Positions 10,401 through 25,400 of a DNA stretch of 64,000 nt are shown here, one piece after another. Both the position numbers and the translations under genes were made by a program. The DNA is from Reticulascus tulasneorum. Lineage: Eukaryota > Ascomycota > Sordariomycetes > Glomerellales > Reticulascaceae. Position 1 is the stretch's first letter; each line of letters begins with the position of its first letter. Where the stretch lies: the NCBI GenBank assembly GCA_001557505.1, contig LSAX01000012.1, forward strand, positions 310,001 to 374,000, given 5' to 3'. Under the pieces are notes generated by a model that was not told where the DNA came from, did no database searches, and saw nothing but the letters and a program-made list of their open reading frames with translations.

Positions 10401-13400
10401 ACTCCAGACGCAGTCGCCGTAATTGATACATCCTCGCAGCTTACCTACTCTCAGCTAGATCGGCAATCCGACGAGCTCGCTACCTGGCTACGCCGGCGGC
10501 ATATCCCTGCCGAAACACTAATTGGAGTGCTGGCGCCACGGTCGTGCCAGACAATCGTCGCTTTCCTCGGCGTCCTCAAGGCTAACCTAGCGTATATGCC
10601 GCTTGATTTCAATGTGCCCATGGCACGGATTGAGGCTATCCTCTCCGCCGTACCCGGCCACAAGCTGATCTTACTCGGCTCTGATATCCCTACTCCTGAG
10701 ACTCAGCTGTCAGATGTTGAGCTGGTACGGATTGACGACACTCTGGGCCGCCACCTTGCGCATGATTGTAAAGATGCGGCTGCGCAACCTTCAGCCACGA
10801 GTCTTGCATATGTTATATTTACGTCTGGGTCGACAGGAAAGCCGAAAGGCGTCATGGTCGAGCACCGTGGCATCTTACGGCTTGCGAAGAATAGTAGTAT
10901 TATTTCCAAGCTACCAAAGTCAGTGCGGATGGCACACTTATCCAATATCGCGTTTGACGCCTCGGTATGGGAGACGTATACAACGCTCCTGAATGGCGGG
11001 ACACTGGTCTGTATCGATTATTTTACCACCTTAGACAGCAAGGCTCTCGAGGCTGTCTTCGTGCGTGAACAAATCCACGCGGCCTTGCTTGCGCCAGCGT
11101 TGCTCAAGCAATGTCTAGCCAACATACCTGCTACTCTTAGCGCGCTAGAAGTGCTATACGTAGGAGGAGATCGCTTGGAAAGTCGCGATGCGATTGAGGC
11201 GCGAGATCTTGTCAAGACCGTCTACAACGCGTATGGGCCTACGGAGAATTCAGTCATCAGTACAATCTACAGCATTGCTGAGCACGAGAACTTTGTCCAC
11301 GGTATTCCAATCGGCCGAGCTGCCAGCAACTCTGGGGCTTATATCATGGACTCACATCAGCAGCTCGTCCCTGCAGGTGTCATGGGAGAGCTTGTCGTCA
11401 CTGGCGATGGGCTCGCCCGCGGCTATACTAACCAGGCCTTAGATCTGGACCGCTTCATCCAGATCTCCATCGACGGTCAGCTCGTGCGAGCATACCGGAC
11501 TGGCGATCGGGCACGGTACCGGCCAAAAGACGGCCAAATTGAGTTCTTCGGGCGTATTGACCAGCAATTCAAGATCCGAGGCCACCGTATCGAGCCGGCC
11601 GAGGTAGAACATGCCATGCTCAGCCATGAAGCAGTCTTTGATGCCGCGGTAGTCATCCGCGCGCAAGAAGATCAAGAGCCGGAAATGGTTGGTTTCGTCG
11701 CGACCCGGACTGACAAGTCCGCCGGGCAGGACGATACCAGCGGTCAAGTCGAAGGATGGGACAACCTACAGAGCCGTCAGATTGAGACTCAGATCCGCGA
11801 GCAGCTACGAGCCCTACTCCCACCATACATGGTTCCGACGCAGCTTGTGGTACTAGACCAGATGCCGCTTAATGCCAACGGTAAGGTTGACCGGAAGGAG
11901 CTTACTCGACGAGCCCAGATCGTATCAAAGACTGAGATAGTCTCCGCTCGCGTGGCCCCGCGTAATGAGATAGAAGCCGTGCTATGTGAAGAGTTTGCAG
12001 ACGTCCTTGGCGTTGAAATCGGCGTCACTGATAGCTTCTTTAATCTCGGCGGACACTCTCTTATGGCCACGAAACTTGCGGCCCGTATCAGCCGGCGGCT
12101 AGATGCACGTATATCTGTCAAAGATGTCTTCGACCATCCCGTGCTCGCCGACCTTGCAGCTACCATCCGGCGAGGCTCGACCCCGCACAGTGCAATCACT
12201 CCGATGACATATTGCGGACCTGTCGAGCAGTCGTTTGCTCAGGGTCGCCTATGGTTCCTGGACCAGTTTAACCTCGGTGCACCGTGGTATCTTATGCCAC
12301 TTGCGGTGCGCATTCGTGGGCCCGTCCAGACCGACGCGCTCGCTACCGCACTCCTGGCTCTGGAGCAGCGCCACGAGACTCTGCGGACGACGTTTGAGGA
12401 ACGCGACGGCGTTGGCGTGCAAGTCGTTCAGCCCAGTCCCGGTTCAAAGCTCAGAGTTATCGATGTTTCGCGCGAGCAGGACGGCGACTATACACAGTTG
12501 CTTCGGCACGAGCAGACAACTCCTTTCGATTTAGCGAATGAACCTGGGTGGAGGGTGTCCGTGCTACGGTTAGGAGAAGAAGATCACATCCTGTCGATCG
12601 TTATGCACCATATTGTCTCCGACGGCTGGTCTGTCGATATCTTGCGCCAGGAGCTAGGTCAATTCTATGCCTCGGCGCTCCGCGGCCAGGACCCTCTGTC
12701 GCACATCAGCCCACTGCCCATCCAGTACCGCGACTTTTCAGCATGGCAGAAGGAGGCAGATCAAGTGGCCGAGCACCAGCGCCAGCTTGAGTACTGGACT
12801 AAGCAGCTTGAAGACAGTTCTCCGGCCGAACTCCTCACCGACCTTCCTCGGCCAGCCATACTCTCCGGTCAGGCCGGCATGGTGCAGCTAACGATCGATG
12901 GGCCAATATATGAAAGCCTTCGATCGTTCTGCCGCGCTCATCAAGTGACGTCATTTGCTGTACTACTTGCGGCGTTCCGTGCAACCCACTACCGTCTTAC
13001 AGGAGCCGAAGACGCGACGATTGGTACCCCCATCGCCAATCGCAATCGGCCGGAGCTGGAGAACTTGATTGGCTTCTTCGTCAATACCCAATGCATGCGA
13101 ATCACCGTTGGAGACGACGACACATTCGACGGGCTGGTACAGCAGGTCCGGTCGACAGTAACGGCTGCGTTTACGAACCAAGACGTCTCCTTTGAACGTA
13201 TTGTATCAGCCCTCCTACCTGGATCGAGAGATACATCTCGAAACCCGCTAGTGCAGCTCATGTTTGCCGTCCACTCTCAACAAGACCTCGGCAAAATTCA
13301 GTTAGAAGGTCTGGTAGGCGAGCCTGTACCAATAGCTATATCTACTCGACTCGATGTGGAGTTCCACCTGTTCCAAGAGGTGGGAAGGCTGAGCGGCAAT

Positions 13401-16400
13401 GTGCTCTTTGCTACAGACCTATTTGAGCCAGAAACCATCAACGGAATGGTTGCGGTATTCCAGGAGGTCCTACGCCGAGCCCTTGAGCAGCCTCAGACTC
13501 CGATTGCAACCTTGCCGCTTACAGATGGGATTACAGACCTCCGCATCAATGGCCTCCTTAAAATCGAGAGAACAGACTATCCGCGCGAATCGAGCGTTGT
13601 AGATGTTTTCCGTGAGCAGGTGGCTGCCTCTCCAGATGCGACAGCGGTCATAGATTCATCCTCGCAGCTGACGTTCTCTCAGCTGGATGAGCAGTCTGAC
13701 GAGCTGGCTGCCTGGCTGAAGATGCGGAATATTCATGCCGAAACACTAATCGGGGTGCTGGCGCCACGGTCGTGCCAGACTATCATCGCCTTCCTCGGCG
13801 TTCTCAAGGCAAATTTAGCATACCTACCGCTCGACGTCAACGTTCCCGCGGCTCGTATTGAAGCGATCTTATCTGCAGTTCCCGGCCACAAGCTGGTGTT
13901 GCTTGGTTCTGATGTAGCTGTTCCAAAATTTCAGTTACAAGGTGTGGAAATAGTGCGGATTGGCGACACTCTTGGTCACTGTGGTCCAGATAACCGTTTG
14001 AATATCTCTCTGCAGCCTTTGGCCACAAGCCTTGCATATGTCATCTTCACGTCTGGGTCCACGGGAAAGCCCAAGGGCGTCATGGTCGAGCACCGTGGGA
14101 TCCTTCGCCTTGTGAAGAAGAGCAACGCTGTGTCCAGGCTCCCACCATCAGCTGCCGTGGCTCATCTGTCTAATATTGCATTTGACGCGGCTACGTGGGA
14201 GATATATGCGCCGCTGCTAAATGGCGGCACGGTGGTCTGCATCGACTATTTCACCACCTTAGACAGTAAAGCACTCGAGGTTGTCTTTACGCGGGAACGA
14301 ATCCGCGCGACCATGCTCCCCCCGGCATTACTAAAGCAGTGTCTGGCTAACATGCCTGCTACGCTTAGTGGCCTCGACATTCTGTTCGTCGCTGGCGATC
14401 GGTTCGATAGTCGCGACGCGATCAGGGCGCAAGCACTTGTCCCAAATGGCGTCTATAATGCGTATGGCCCTACTGAAAATACAATTCTGAGTACTATTTA
14501 CAATGTTGGGGAGGATGAAGTATTTGCCAATGGTGTTCCCATCGGCCGGGCTGTTAGCAACTCTGGGGCCTATATTATGGATCCTCATCAGCAGCTTGTC
14601 CCTGCCGGCGTCATGGGCGAGCTTGTAGTCACCGGAGACGGACTGGCCCGTGGATATACCAATCCGACGTTAGACCGCGATCGCTTTATTCAGACCGCCA
14701 TCGATGGTCAGCTCGTGAGGGCATATCGGACTGGCGATCGAGTACGCTACCGACCGAAAGACGGCCAGATCGAGTTCTTTGGGCGAATGGACCAGCAGAT
14801 CAAGATCCGAGGCCACCGCATTGAACCGGCGGAGGTAGAGCATGCTATGCTCAGCCACGCCGTAGTGCGGGATGCCGCAGTTGTTATCCGAAAACAAGAG
14901 GATCAGGAACCAGTGATGGTTGGCTTCGTCGCGACCCGCGCTGACGGGTCTATTGGGCAGGACGAGGCTGACAACCAGGTCGAAGGGTGGGGCAACCACT
15001 TTGAGACAAGCACGTATGCGGATATTACGGCTATCGACCAGTCTGTAATTGGCAACGACTTTATGGGTTGGACATCGATGTATGACGGTAACGAGATCGA
15101 CAAGACAGAAATGCAGGAGTGGCTTGACGACACCATGCGCACCCTTCTCGATGGCCAAGCCCCTGGCCACGTGTTCGAAATAGGCACCGGAACCGGAATG
15201 GTCCTGTTCAATCTAGGTGAGGGCCTGCAAAGCTACGTAGGCCTCGATCCGTCGAGATCCGCCGCCGCCTTCGTTAACAGGATGGTCAAGTCCATCCCGG
15301 CCCTAGCTGGTAGGGCCAAAGTGCACGTCGGAACGGCGACAGATATAAATCTACTAGATGGACTTCGCCCTGATCTAGTAGTGATAAATTCTGTTGCCCA
15401 GTACTTCCCTACGCCAGAGTACTTGGTAGATGTCGTCAAGGCTCTCACTCGGATCCCTGGCGTGAAGCGCTTGTTCTTTGGCGATATGCGGTCTTACGCG
15501 ATTAACAGGGATTTCCTCGCCGCCAGGGCTTTACGCATATTAGGTGACAAGGCAAGTAGAGCTGAGATCCGACGAAAAATGGCAGAACTGGCAGAGCGTG
15601 AAGAGGAGCTATTGGTTGATCCAGCTTTCTTTACGAGCTTAACAAGGCAGTTGCCAGATCAAATTAAGCATGTTGAGATATTGCCAAAGAGAATGAGAGC
15701 CACCAACGAACTCAGTGCGTATAGATACGCAGCCGTCATACATATCCGCAGTCCAGACGAGCAGGAGCAGCCGGTATACGGGATTGAATCTGAGGCCTGG
15801 GTTGATTTTGGAGCGTCAAAGATGGATCGTCAGGCTCTTCTCCACCTCTTGCAACACTCGCCAGATGCCCCGACTACTGCTATCAGTAACATTCCTTATA
15901 GCAAGACTATATTAGAGCGACATCTTGTCGAGTCGCTAGATGTTGACGATGACACTCAGGATTTGCTAGACGGAGCGGCCTGGGTCTCAGCAGTCCGCCG
16001 CACCGCGGATCAGAGTAAGTCGCTATCAGCGAGCGACCTTATGCAACTGGGCAAGGAAACAGGCTTTCACGTGGAGATCAGCTGGGCACGACAATGGTCT
16101 CAGAATGGTGCACTGGATGCCGTCTTCCACCGTTATTCGCCCCCTAAAGAAGGGACCCGTGTTATGATCCGGTTCCCAACTGACCATGAAGGTCGACTGG
16201 AAGATAGACTCACGAACAGGCCGCTACAGCGGCTTCAGAGCCGCCGCATTGAGACGCAGATCCGCGAGCAGCTGCAAACCTTGCTTCCACCTTATATGAT
16301 CCCGACACGGATTGTGGTGCTCGACCAGATGCCTCTTAACACGAATGGTAAGGTCGATCGAAAAGAGCTAGTTCGACAGGCCCAGATCGTACCCAAGACC

Positions 16401-19400
16401 GAGGTGGTCGCCACCCGCGTGGCCCCACGCAACGAGATAGAAGCCGTGCTGTGTGAAGAGTTTGCGGATGTACTCGGCGTCGAAGTTGGCACTACTGACA
16501 ACTTCTTCGATCTCGGCGGGCATTCCTTGATGGCTACAAAGCTGGCGGCGCGAATCAGCCGGCGGCTGGATGCCCGTGTCTCAGTCAAAGACGTCTTCGA
16601 CCATCCCGTCCTCGCCGACCTTGCAGCTATCATCCGGAGAGGTTCAACCCCGCACAGTCCCATCCCCCCGACGCCATATCGGGGACCTATTGAGCAGTCA
16701 TTTGCCCAGGGCCGCCTATGGTTCCTGGACCAGCTGAATCTAGGTGCGACGTGGTATATCATGCCGCTCGCCGTACGCATGCGAGGGCCACTTCACATCG
16801 ATGCGCTCACTACTGTGATTTTAGCTCTGGAACAGCGCCACGAGACTCTGCGGACGACGTTTGAAGAGCGAGATGGCATGGGCGTACAAGTCATTCGGCC
16901 TACCAGCACTAAAGAGCTTAGAGTGATTGATATATCGGGAGGGCGGGACGGCAGCTATATCGAGCCACTTCACCAAGAGCAGACGAGCCCTTTTGATCTA
17001 ACGTCTGAGCCGGGGTGGAGGGTGTCGTTACTACGGCTAGGAGAAGAAGATCACATTCTATCTATCGTCATGCACCATATTATCTCTGATGGCTGGTCTG
17101 TCGATATCTTACGCCAAGAAATAGGTCAATTTTATGCGGCGGCGCTCCGCGGCCAGGACCCTCTGTCACACATTAGCCCACTCCCAATCCAGTATCGCGA
17201 CTTTGCTTTGTGGCAGAAACAGGAGGACCAGGTGGCGGAGCACCAGCGCCAGCTCGAGTATTGGACTGAACAACTCGAGGACAGCTCCCCGGCTGAGCTC
17301 CTGACCGATCTCCCTCGGCCAGCCATACTATCTGGAGAGGCTGGCATCATCCCGATCACCATCGATGGATCTGTGTATGAAAACCTCCGAGCGTTCTGTC
17401 GCACTCATCAAGTAACGTCTTTTTCCGTGCTACTGGCGGCATTCCGTGCAACCCACTATCGTCTCACTGGGGCTGAAGATGCGACGATCGGCACCCCCAT
17501 CGCTAACCGCAATCGGCCAGAGCTCGAGCACTTAATTGGCTTCTTCGTCAATACCCAATGCATGCGGATTGCTGTTGGCGGTGAAGACACATTTGAGGGT
17601 CTGGTTCAGCAGGTCCGGTCAACAGCGTCGGCCGCGTTTGCAAACCAGGATGTCCCTTTCGAACGTATTGTGTCAACCCTCCTACCTGGATTAAATGATA
17701 CGTCTCGGAACCCGCTAGTACAACTGATTTTTGCTGTCCACTCTCAACAGGATCTTGGCAAGATTGAGTTGGAAGGCCTAGTTGGCGAACCTGTTTCAAC
17801 AGCCGTAACAACTCGGTTTGATGTAGAGTTCCACCTATTCCAACAAGTAGGGAAGCTGAGTGGCAACGTACTATTCGCAAAAGATCTATTCGACCAAGAG
17901 ACTATCCGCAGCATGGTTGCTGTTTTCTACGAGATTCTTCGCCGAGGCCTTGAGCAGCCTCAGACCCCGATTGCAACTCTGCCGCTTACTGACGGACTAG
18001 CTCAGCTTCGCAGTACGAGTTTACTGAAGATTAAGAAGACTGACTATTCTCGCGATTGGAGTGTAGTCGACGCTTTCCGTGACCAGGTGGCCACTTGTCC
18101 CGAGGCGATCGCTGTGATTGACGCGTCTTTACAGCTGACATATGCTCAGCTGGACCGGCAATCCGACGAGCTTGCTGCCTGGTTGCGACGGCGGCACCTT
18201 CCCGCCGAGACCCTGATCGGAGTACTGGCGCCACGGTCATGCCAGACAATTGTCGCCTTCCTCGGCATCCTCAAGGCAAATCTAGCGTATCTACCACTCG
18301 ACGTCAACGTGCCCACGGCTCGCATCGAAGTAATCTTGTCGGCAGTGTCAGGACAGAAGCTGGTACTACTCGGTCATGACGTGCCTATTCCAGAGGCTCG
18401 CCTGCATGACACTGAGCTAGTGCGCATTGGCGACACTCTTGGCAATAACTATGGTCTAGGTGATCCTGCAGACATCTTAATAGAGCCTTCGGCCACAAGC
18501 CTTGCATATGTCATCTTCACTTCCGGTTCAACAGGCAGGCCAAAAGGTGTCATGATCGAGCATCGCAGTATTGTACGGCTTGTGAAGCCAAGCAATGTCG
18601 TATCTAAGTTGGTAAGGGGAGCGCGAATGGCACACTTGGCTAATATTGCCTTTGATGCCTCAATATGGGAGATCTCTACGGCGCTTCTAAACGGCGGAAC
18701 GCTCGTCTGTATTGACTACCATACTATCTTGGATAGTAAAGCTCTTGAGGCTGTATTCTCCCGGGAGCAGATCCGCGTTGCCACGCTTCTGCCAGCATTA
18801 CTCAAGCAGTGTTTGGTCAACATTCCTGATACGATTGGTGCTTTAGACGTCCTATACACAGGCGGAGATAGAGTGGACAGTTGGGTTGCGATCAAGGCGC
18901 GTGCCCTTGTCCAATCTGGCATGTATAGCGGGTACGGTCCCACGGAGAACACGGTTATCAGTACAATCCACAACATTGCTGAGAACGAGTCTTTTGTCAA
19001 CGGCGTGCCTATAGGCCAGGCTGTAAGCAATTCTGGAGCCTTCATCATGGATCCCAGTCAGCAGCTTGTTCCTATCGGCGTTATGGGCGAGCTTGTCGTC
19101 ACCGGAGACGGGCTCGCTCGAGGGTACACCGATCCAGCATTAGACCGCGATCGCTTTATCCAGGTTGCCATTGAGGGTCAACTCGTGCGGGCCTACCGGA
19201 CCGGCGACCGTGTACGCTACCGACCGAAAGACAGTCTGATCGAATTTTTCGGACGTATGGACCAGCAGATCAAAATCCGAAACCATCGCATCGAACCGGC
19301 CGAGGTAGAGCATGCTATGCTCAGTCATGATGCAGTTCTTGATGCCGCCGTCGTGATTTGGAAGGAAGACGACAAGGAGCCAGAAATGGTCGGTTTCGTT

Positions 19401-22400
19401 GCAGCGCACGCCGACAAGTCCACCGAGCAGGACGAGGCCAGTAACCAAGTCGAAGGGTGGGAGAACCACTTTGAGACGAGCGCGTATGCAGACATCCAGG
19501 CCATCGACCGGTCTGCTATCGGGAGTGACTTCATGGGCTGGACCTCAATGTACGATGGGAGCGAGATCGACAAGGCCGAGATGCAGGAGTGGCTTAAAGA
19601 TACAATGCACACGCTCCTAGATGGTCAGGCGCCAGGCCACGTACTGGAAATAGGCACCGGCACCGGCATGATCTTGTTCAATCTAGGCAAAAGCCCAGGG
19701 CTAAAAAGCTACGTCGGCATCGAACCGTCGAGGTCAGCGGCCAAATTCGTCACAGACGCGATCAAGTCCGTCCCGGCTCTAGCAGGTATGGCCAAAGTCC
19801 ACGTCGGTACGGCGACCGATATAGGCCGTTTAGACGGGCTGCGTCCGGATCTTGTCGTGATCAACTCTGTGGCTCAATATTTCCCGACGCAAGAATATAT
19901 AATTGAGGTTGTTGATACACTTACTCGAATCCCAGGCGTTAAGCGCTTGTTTTTCGGCGATATTCGGTCTTACGCCACAAACAGGCACTTTCTTGCCACT
20001 AGTATTCTACGTGTGCTTGGTAGAAAGGTGACTAAAGACCGAGTTCGGCAGAAGATGGCGGAAATGGAAGAACGTGAAGAGGAAATGCTTGTCGATCCAG
20101 CTTTCTTTACAGGCCTAACAAAAAGGTTGCCTGGGCAAGTCAAACACGTCGAGATTCTACCGAAGACAATGAGAGCAATCAATGAGCTTAGCGCGTACCG
20201 TTATGCGGCCGTTATACATGTCCGCAGTGCAGAGGACCCGGTACAGCAGGTACATACGATTGATGAGGATGCCTGGATCGACTTCGCATCGTCGAAGATG
20301 GACCGCCACACTCTCGTCCGCCTCCTACAGAGCTCTTCAGACTCTCAAAACGTCGCCATCAGCAACATTCCCTATGACAAGACTATTGTAGAGAGGTATA
20401 TGGTCGAGTCACTCGATAACGATACCGATGGCGGAGACGACGCAGAAAGTACGCTAGATGGTGCGGCCTGGGTGTCAGCTGTCCGTTCTAAGGCCGAAAA
20501 TTGCGCATCTTTGTCCGCAGTCGATCTCATGCAGCTTGGCGAACAGGCAGGCTTCCGTGTAGAGGTCAGCTGGGCACGACAATGGTCCCAAAAGGGCGGG
20601 CTCGATGCCGTATTTCACCATTATTCGCCTCCCAGAGAAGGGTCCCGTGTTATGATCCGATTCCCGACTGACGATGAGGGCCGACCAGTGAGCAGTCTCA
20701 CGAGCCGGCCGCTGCAGCGAGTACAAAGCCGTCGGATCGAGACGCAGATTCGCGAGCAGCTGCAAGCTTTACTCCCACCTTACATGGTCCCGGCGCGGAT
20801 TGTGGTGCTAGACCAGATGCCGCTTAACGCGAACGGCAAAGTTGACCGGAAGAAGCTGGCCCAAAAAGCGAAGACGGTGCCGAAAAGCAAGTCAGCTGCC
20901 GCACGAGTGGCACCACGTAACGAGATAGAAGCCGCGCTTTGTGAGGAGTTCGCGGATGTTCTCGGCGTCGAGGTTGGTATCACTGATAGCTTCTTCGATC
21001 TCGGCGGACATTCCCTCATGGCGACGAAGCTAGCGGCGCGCATCAGTCGGCGGCTGGATGCCCGCGTATCGATCAAAGACGTCTTCGACCAGCCGGTAAT
21101 CCTCGATCTCGCAGCAACAATCCAGCGAGGCTCGATTCCACATAATCCGATCCCCTCTACCGCATACAGCGGACCTGTCGAGCAGTCGTTTGCCCAAGGC
21201 CGTCTATGGTTCCTGGACCAGCTGAACCTCGGCGCGACTTGGTATCTCATGCCGCTCGCCGTGCACATTCGCGGGCCGCTCCTAGTCGATGCGCTCAATT
21301 CTGCGCTGCTGGCTCTGGAGCAGCGCCACGAGACTCTGCGGACAACATTTGAGGAGCGGGACGGTGTTGGCGTGCAAGTCATTGGGCCCTGCCGCTCAAA
21401 GGAGCTTAGAGTGATCGATGTATCAGACAAGCAGAATGAGAGCCTCCTACAGCCCTTACACCAAGAACAGACAACCCCATTCGATCTGGCTTTGGAGCCA
21501 GGATGGAGGGTATCGCTGCTACGGCTAGGAGATGATAATCACGTCCTCTCTATAGTCATGCATCATATCATCTATGACGGCTGGTCCATCGACGTCTTGC
21601 GTCAGGAGCTAGCCAAATTCTATGCTTCCGCCATGCGGGGCCAGGATCCTCTGTCGCAGGTTAGCCCACTCCCAATCCAGTATCGCGACTTTGCTTTGTG
21701 GCAGAAGCAGGAGGATCAAGTGGCCGAACACCAGCGCCAGCTTGAGTATTGGACCCAGCAGCTCGAGGACAGCTCTCCCGCTGAACTTCTGACTGATCTA
21801 CCTCGGCCAACCATTTTGTCTGGTGAGGCAGGTTTCGTCCCAGTCACCATCGATGGATCGCTGTATGAGAGCCTCCGAGTGTTCTGTCGCACTCATCAGG
21901 TCACCTCGTTTGCCGTGCTGCTCGCGGCATTCCGCGCAGCTCACTACCGTCTCACTGGAGCTGAAGATGCCACTGTCGGTACACCAATCGCCAACCGCAA
22001 TCGGCCGGAGCTCGAGAACTTGATCGGCTGCTTCGTTAATACCCAGTGTATTCGCATCAACATTGGAGCTGACGATACATTTGACGGACTGGTACGGCAG
22101 GTCCGGTCGACAACGACTGCCGCGTTTGCGAATCAAGACGTCCCATTCGAGCGTATTGTGTCAGCCCTGCTACCTGGGTCGAGAGACACGTCCCGGAACC
22201 CGCTAGTGCAACTCATGTTTGCCGTCCACTCTGAACAGGACCTCGGAAAGATCCAGTTGGAAGGCCTAGAAGGGGAGCTTTTACTGACATCTGCATCGAC
22301 GCGATTCGATGTAGAGATCCACTTAGTCCCAGAGGAGGGGAGGCTAAGCGGCAGTATGCTCTTTGCTACAGATCTATTCGAGCCTGAGACAATTAGCAGT

Positions 22401-25400
22401 GTGGTAGCCGTCTTCCTAGAGGTCTTACGCCGGGGTCTTGAGCAGCCTCAGACGCCGATTGCAATGCTGCCGCTCACCGATGGACTAGCAGATCTTCGCA
22501 GCATGGGCCTGCTGGAAATCGAGAGAACAGACTATCCACGCGAGTCGAGCGTGGTTGACGTCTTCCGCGAGCAGGTCGCGGCCACTCCGGATGTGACTGC
22601 TGTAATTGACACGTACTCGCGACTTACCTACTCTGAGCTGGATCAGCAATCGGACCAGCTTGCTACCTGGCTGCGACGACGTCATATCCCTGCCGAAACA
22701 CTGATCGGAGTGCTAGCACCGCGCTCGTGCCAGACAATCGTCGCCTTCCTCGGTATCCTGAAGGCGAACCTGGCGTATCTACCCCTCGATGTCAATGTGC
22801 CCACGGCCCGTATTGAGGCAATCCTATCTGCCGTACCTGGCCACAAGCTGGTCTTACTCGGTTCTGACGTCCCTGATCCGGAGGTTCAGCTGCCAGACGT
22901 TGAACTGCTACAGATCGATGACACTCTGGTGGGGCCTCATGGCAACGACGATGCTACTTATGGCAACATTCGACCTTCAGCGACAAGCCTTGCGTATGTC
23001 ATGTTTACATCTGGGTCAACCGGTAGGCCTAAGGGTGTCATGGTAGAGCATCGTGGCATCATGCGGCTCGTAAAGGACACAGATGTTATCTCGAGCACCC
23101 AAGCAGCAGTCCCAGTAGCCCACATAGCGAATCTTGCCTTCGACGCGGCGACGTGGGAGATATACACTGCACTTCTGAATGGCGGATCTTTAATATGCAT
23201 TGATCACACTTCGGTCCTGGATGTCTCTTCTCTCGGCCAGATATTTCAGCGAGAGATGATTCGGGCTGCCATGTTCACGCCGGCCTTCCTGAAGCAATGC
23301 ATCGCCGAGTCTCCTGAGATAATTAGTGGACTAGAGGCTCTCTACGCCTCGGGTGATCGTTTAGACGCCCATGACGCCATATCAGCGCTAAAGCTGACAA
23401 GGGGAGGAATTATCAATGCATGCGGTCATACGGAAAACAGCGTTTTCAGCACGCTTTACCGTATGCAAGAAGGGGAGCGCTGTATCAATGGGGTCCCCGT
23501 CGGCCACGCTATTAGCAACTCAGGAGCATATGTTATGGACACTCAGCAGCGCATAGTGCCACTCGGGGCAATGGGTGAGCTGGTCTTAACTGGAGACGGG
23601 GTGGCTCGAGGATACACCGACCCTGCACTGGACCGGGACCGTTTCATCCAGGTCACCATCGACGGTCAGCTTGTGAAGGCATACCGAACCGGGGATCGTG
23701 TGAGATACCGGCCGAAAGACGGCCAGATCGAGTTCTTTGGGCGCATGGACCAGCAAATCAAGATCCGAGGCAACCGCATCGAGCCAGCGGAGGTGGAGCA
23801 TGCCATGCTTAGTCACGATGCAGTCCGCGATGCCGCAGTCGTCATCCGGAAGCAAGAGGGCCAAGAACTAGAAATGGTTGGCTTTGTTGCGACCCATGTC
23901 GATAAATCCCTCAAGCAGAATGGGGCCGTTGCCAGCAATGCCAATCATCCAGAAAGTCAGGACGAGCAATACACAAGACAGACAGAGAAGGAGGTCCGAA
24001 AACGGCTACAGACCTTGCTCCCTCCTTACATGGTCCCGACACGTATCGTGGTGTTAGACCAGATGCCTGTCAATGCCAACGGCAAGGTTGACCGGAAGGA
24101 ACTCACCCGAATGGCCCAGACTGTATCAAAGACTGAGATACTCTCCGCCCGAGTGGCCCCGCGTAATGAGATAGAAGCCATATTATGTGAAGAGTTTGTA
24201 GACGTCCTTGGTGTTGAGGTCGGTATTACTGACAGCTTCTTCGACCTCGGCGGACATTCTCTCATGGCCACAAAGCTGGCGGCGCGTATCAGCCGGCGGC
24301 TGGATGCCCGCGTCTCTGTCAAAGAAGTCTTCGACCATCCCATCCTCGCGGACCTAGCCGCTATCATCCGACGAGGCTCGACCCCACACAGTCCAATCAC
24401 TCCGAAAACGTATCGCGGACCTGTCGAGCAGTCGTTTGCCCAAGGCCGTCTATGGTTCCTAGATCAGTTGAACCTTGGTGCGACGTGGTATCTTATGCCT
24501 CTCGCGGTGCGTATGCGCGGGTCCCTACAAATCGACGCGCTCGCTACCGCGCTCCTAGCTCTAGAGCAGCGCCACGAGACGCTGCGGACGACGTTTGAGG
24601 AACAGGATGGCATAGGGGTGCAAGTTGTTCAGCCATGCCGCACTACAGAGCTTAGAGTTATCGACTTATCAGCCGAAAAAGATTGTAATTACCTCCAACC
24701 GCTACAACAAGAGCAGGCAACTCCGTTCGACTTGGCGTCTGAGCCTGGGTGGAGAGTGTCGCTACTAAGACTTGGAGTAGATGATCACATCCTCTCCATA
24801 GTCATGCACCACATAATATCCGACGGCTGGTCTATTGGCGTGTTACACCAAGAGCTGGGCCAACTCTACGCTGCCGCAGTCCGGGGCCAAGACCCTCTGT
24901 CCCACGTTAGCCCACTCCCAATCCAGTATCGCGACTTTGCCGTGTGGCAGAAGGAGGCCGAGCAGGTTGCTGAACATCAGCGACAGCTCGAGTACTGGAC
25001 CAAACAACTCGAGGACAGCTCTCCAGCTGAACTCCTTACTGACCGACCACGGCCAGCTATACTGTCAGGCGAAGCCGGCGTCGTCCCGATCATCATCGAG
25101 GGACCTATATATGAGAGCCTTAGAGCGTTCTGTCGAACTCATCAGGTGACATCTTTTGCCGTGCTGCTTGCGGCATTCCGCGCAGCGCACTATCGTCTCA
25201 CTGGAGCTTCAGACGCGACGATCGGAACTCCCATTGCCAATCGTAATCGACCGGAGCTCGAGAACTTGATCGGATTCTTCGTTAATACGCAGTGCATGAG
25301 GATTACCGTTGGTCATGACGATACATTTGACAGCTTAGTGCAACAGGTCCGGTCGACGGTGACGGCCGCGTTTGCGAATCAAGACGTCCCCTTCGAACGT

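Larger units (their letters stand above)
8994..12180 (+). other. NRPS module 3 (C-A-T, M domain excised), leucine
   Basis: The pocket reads D A W L Y G A V I, identical to module 2, so Leu is predicted. SimA has a methyltransferase in this module; here the M region is missing and the A domain runs from VEGWDN straight into LQSRQIETQIREQL. C3 keeps HHIISDGW and the carrier has GGHSL with Ser at 12057-12059. The unit should insert unmethylated Leu at cyclosporin position 10. Confidence 0.85.
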
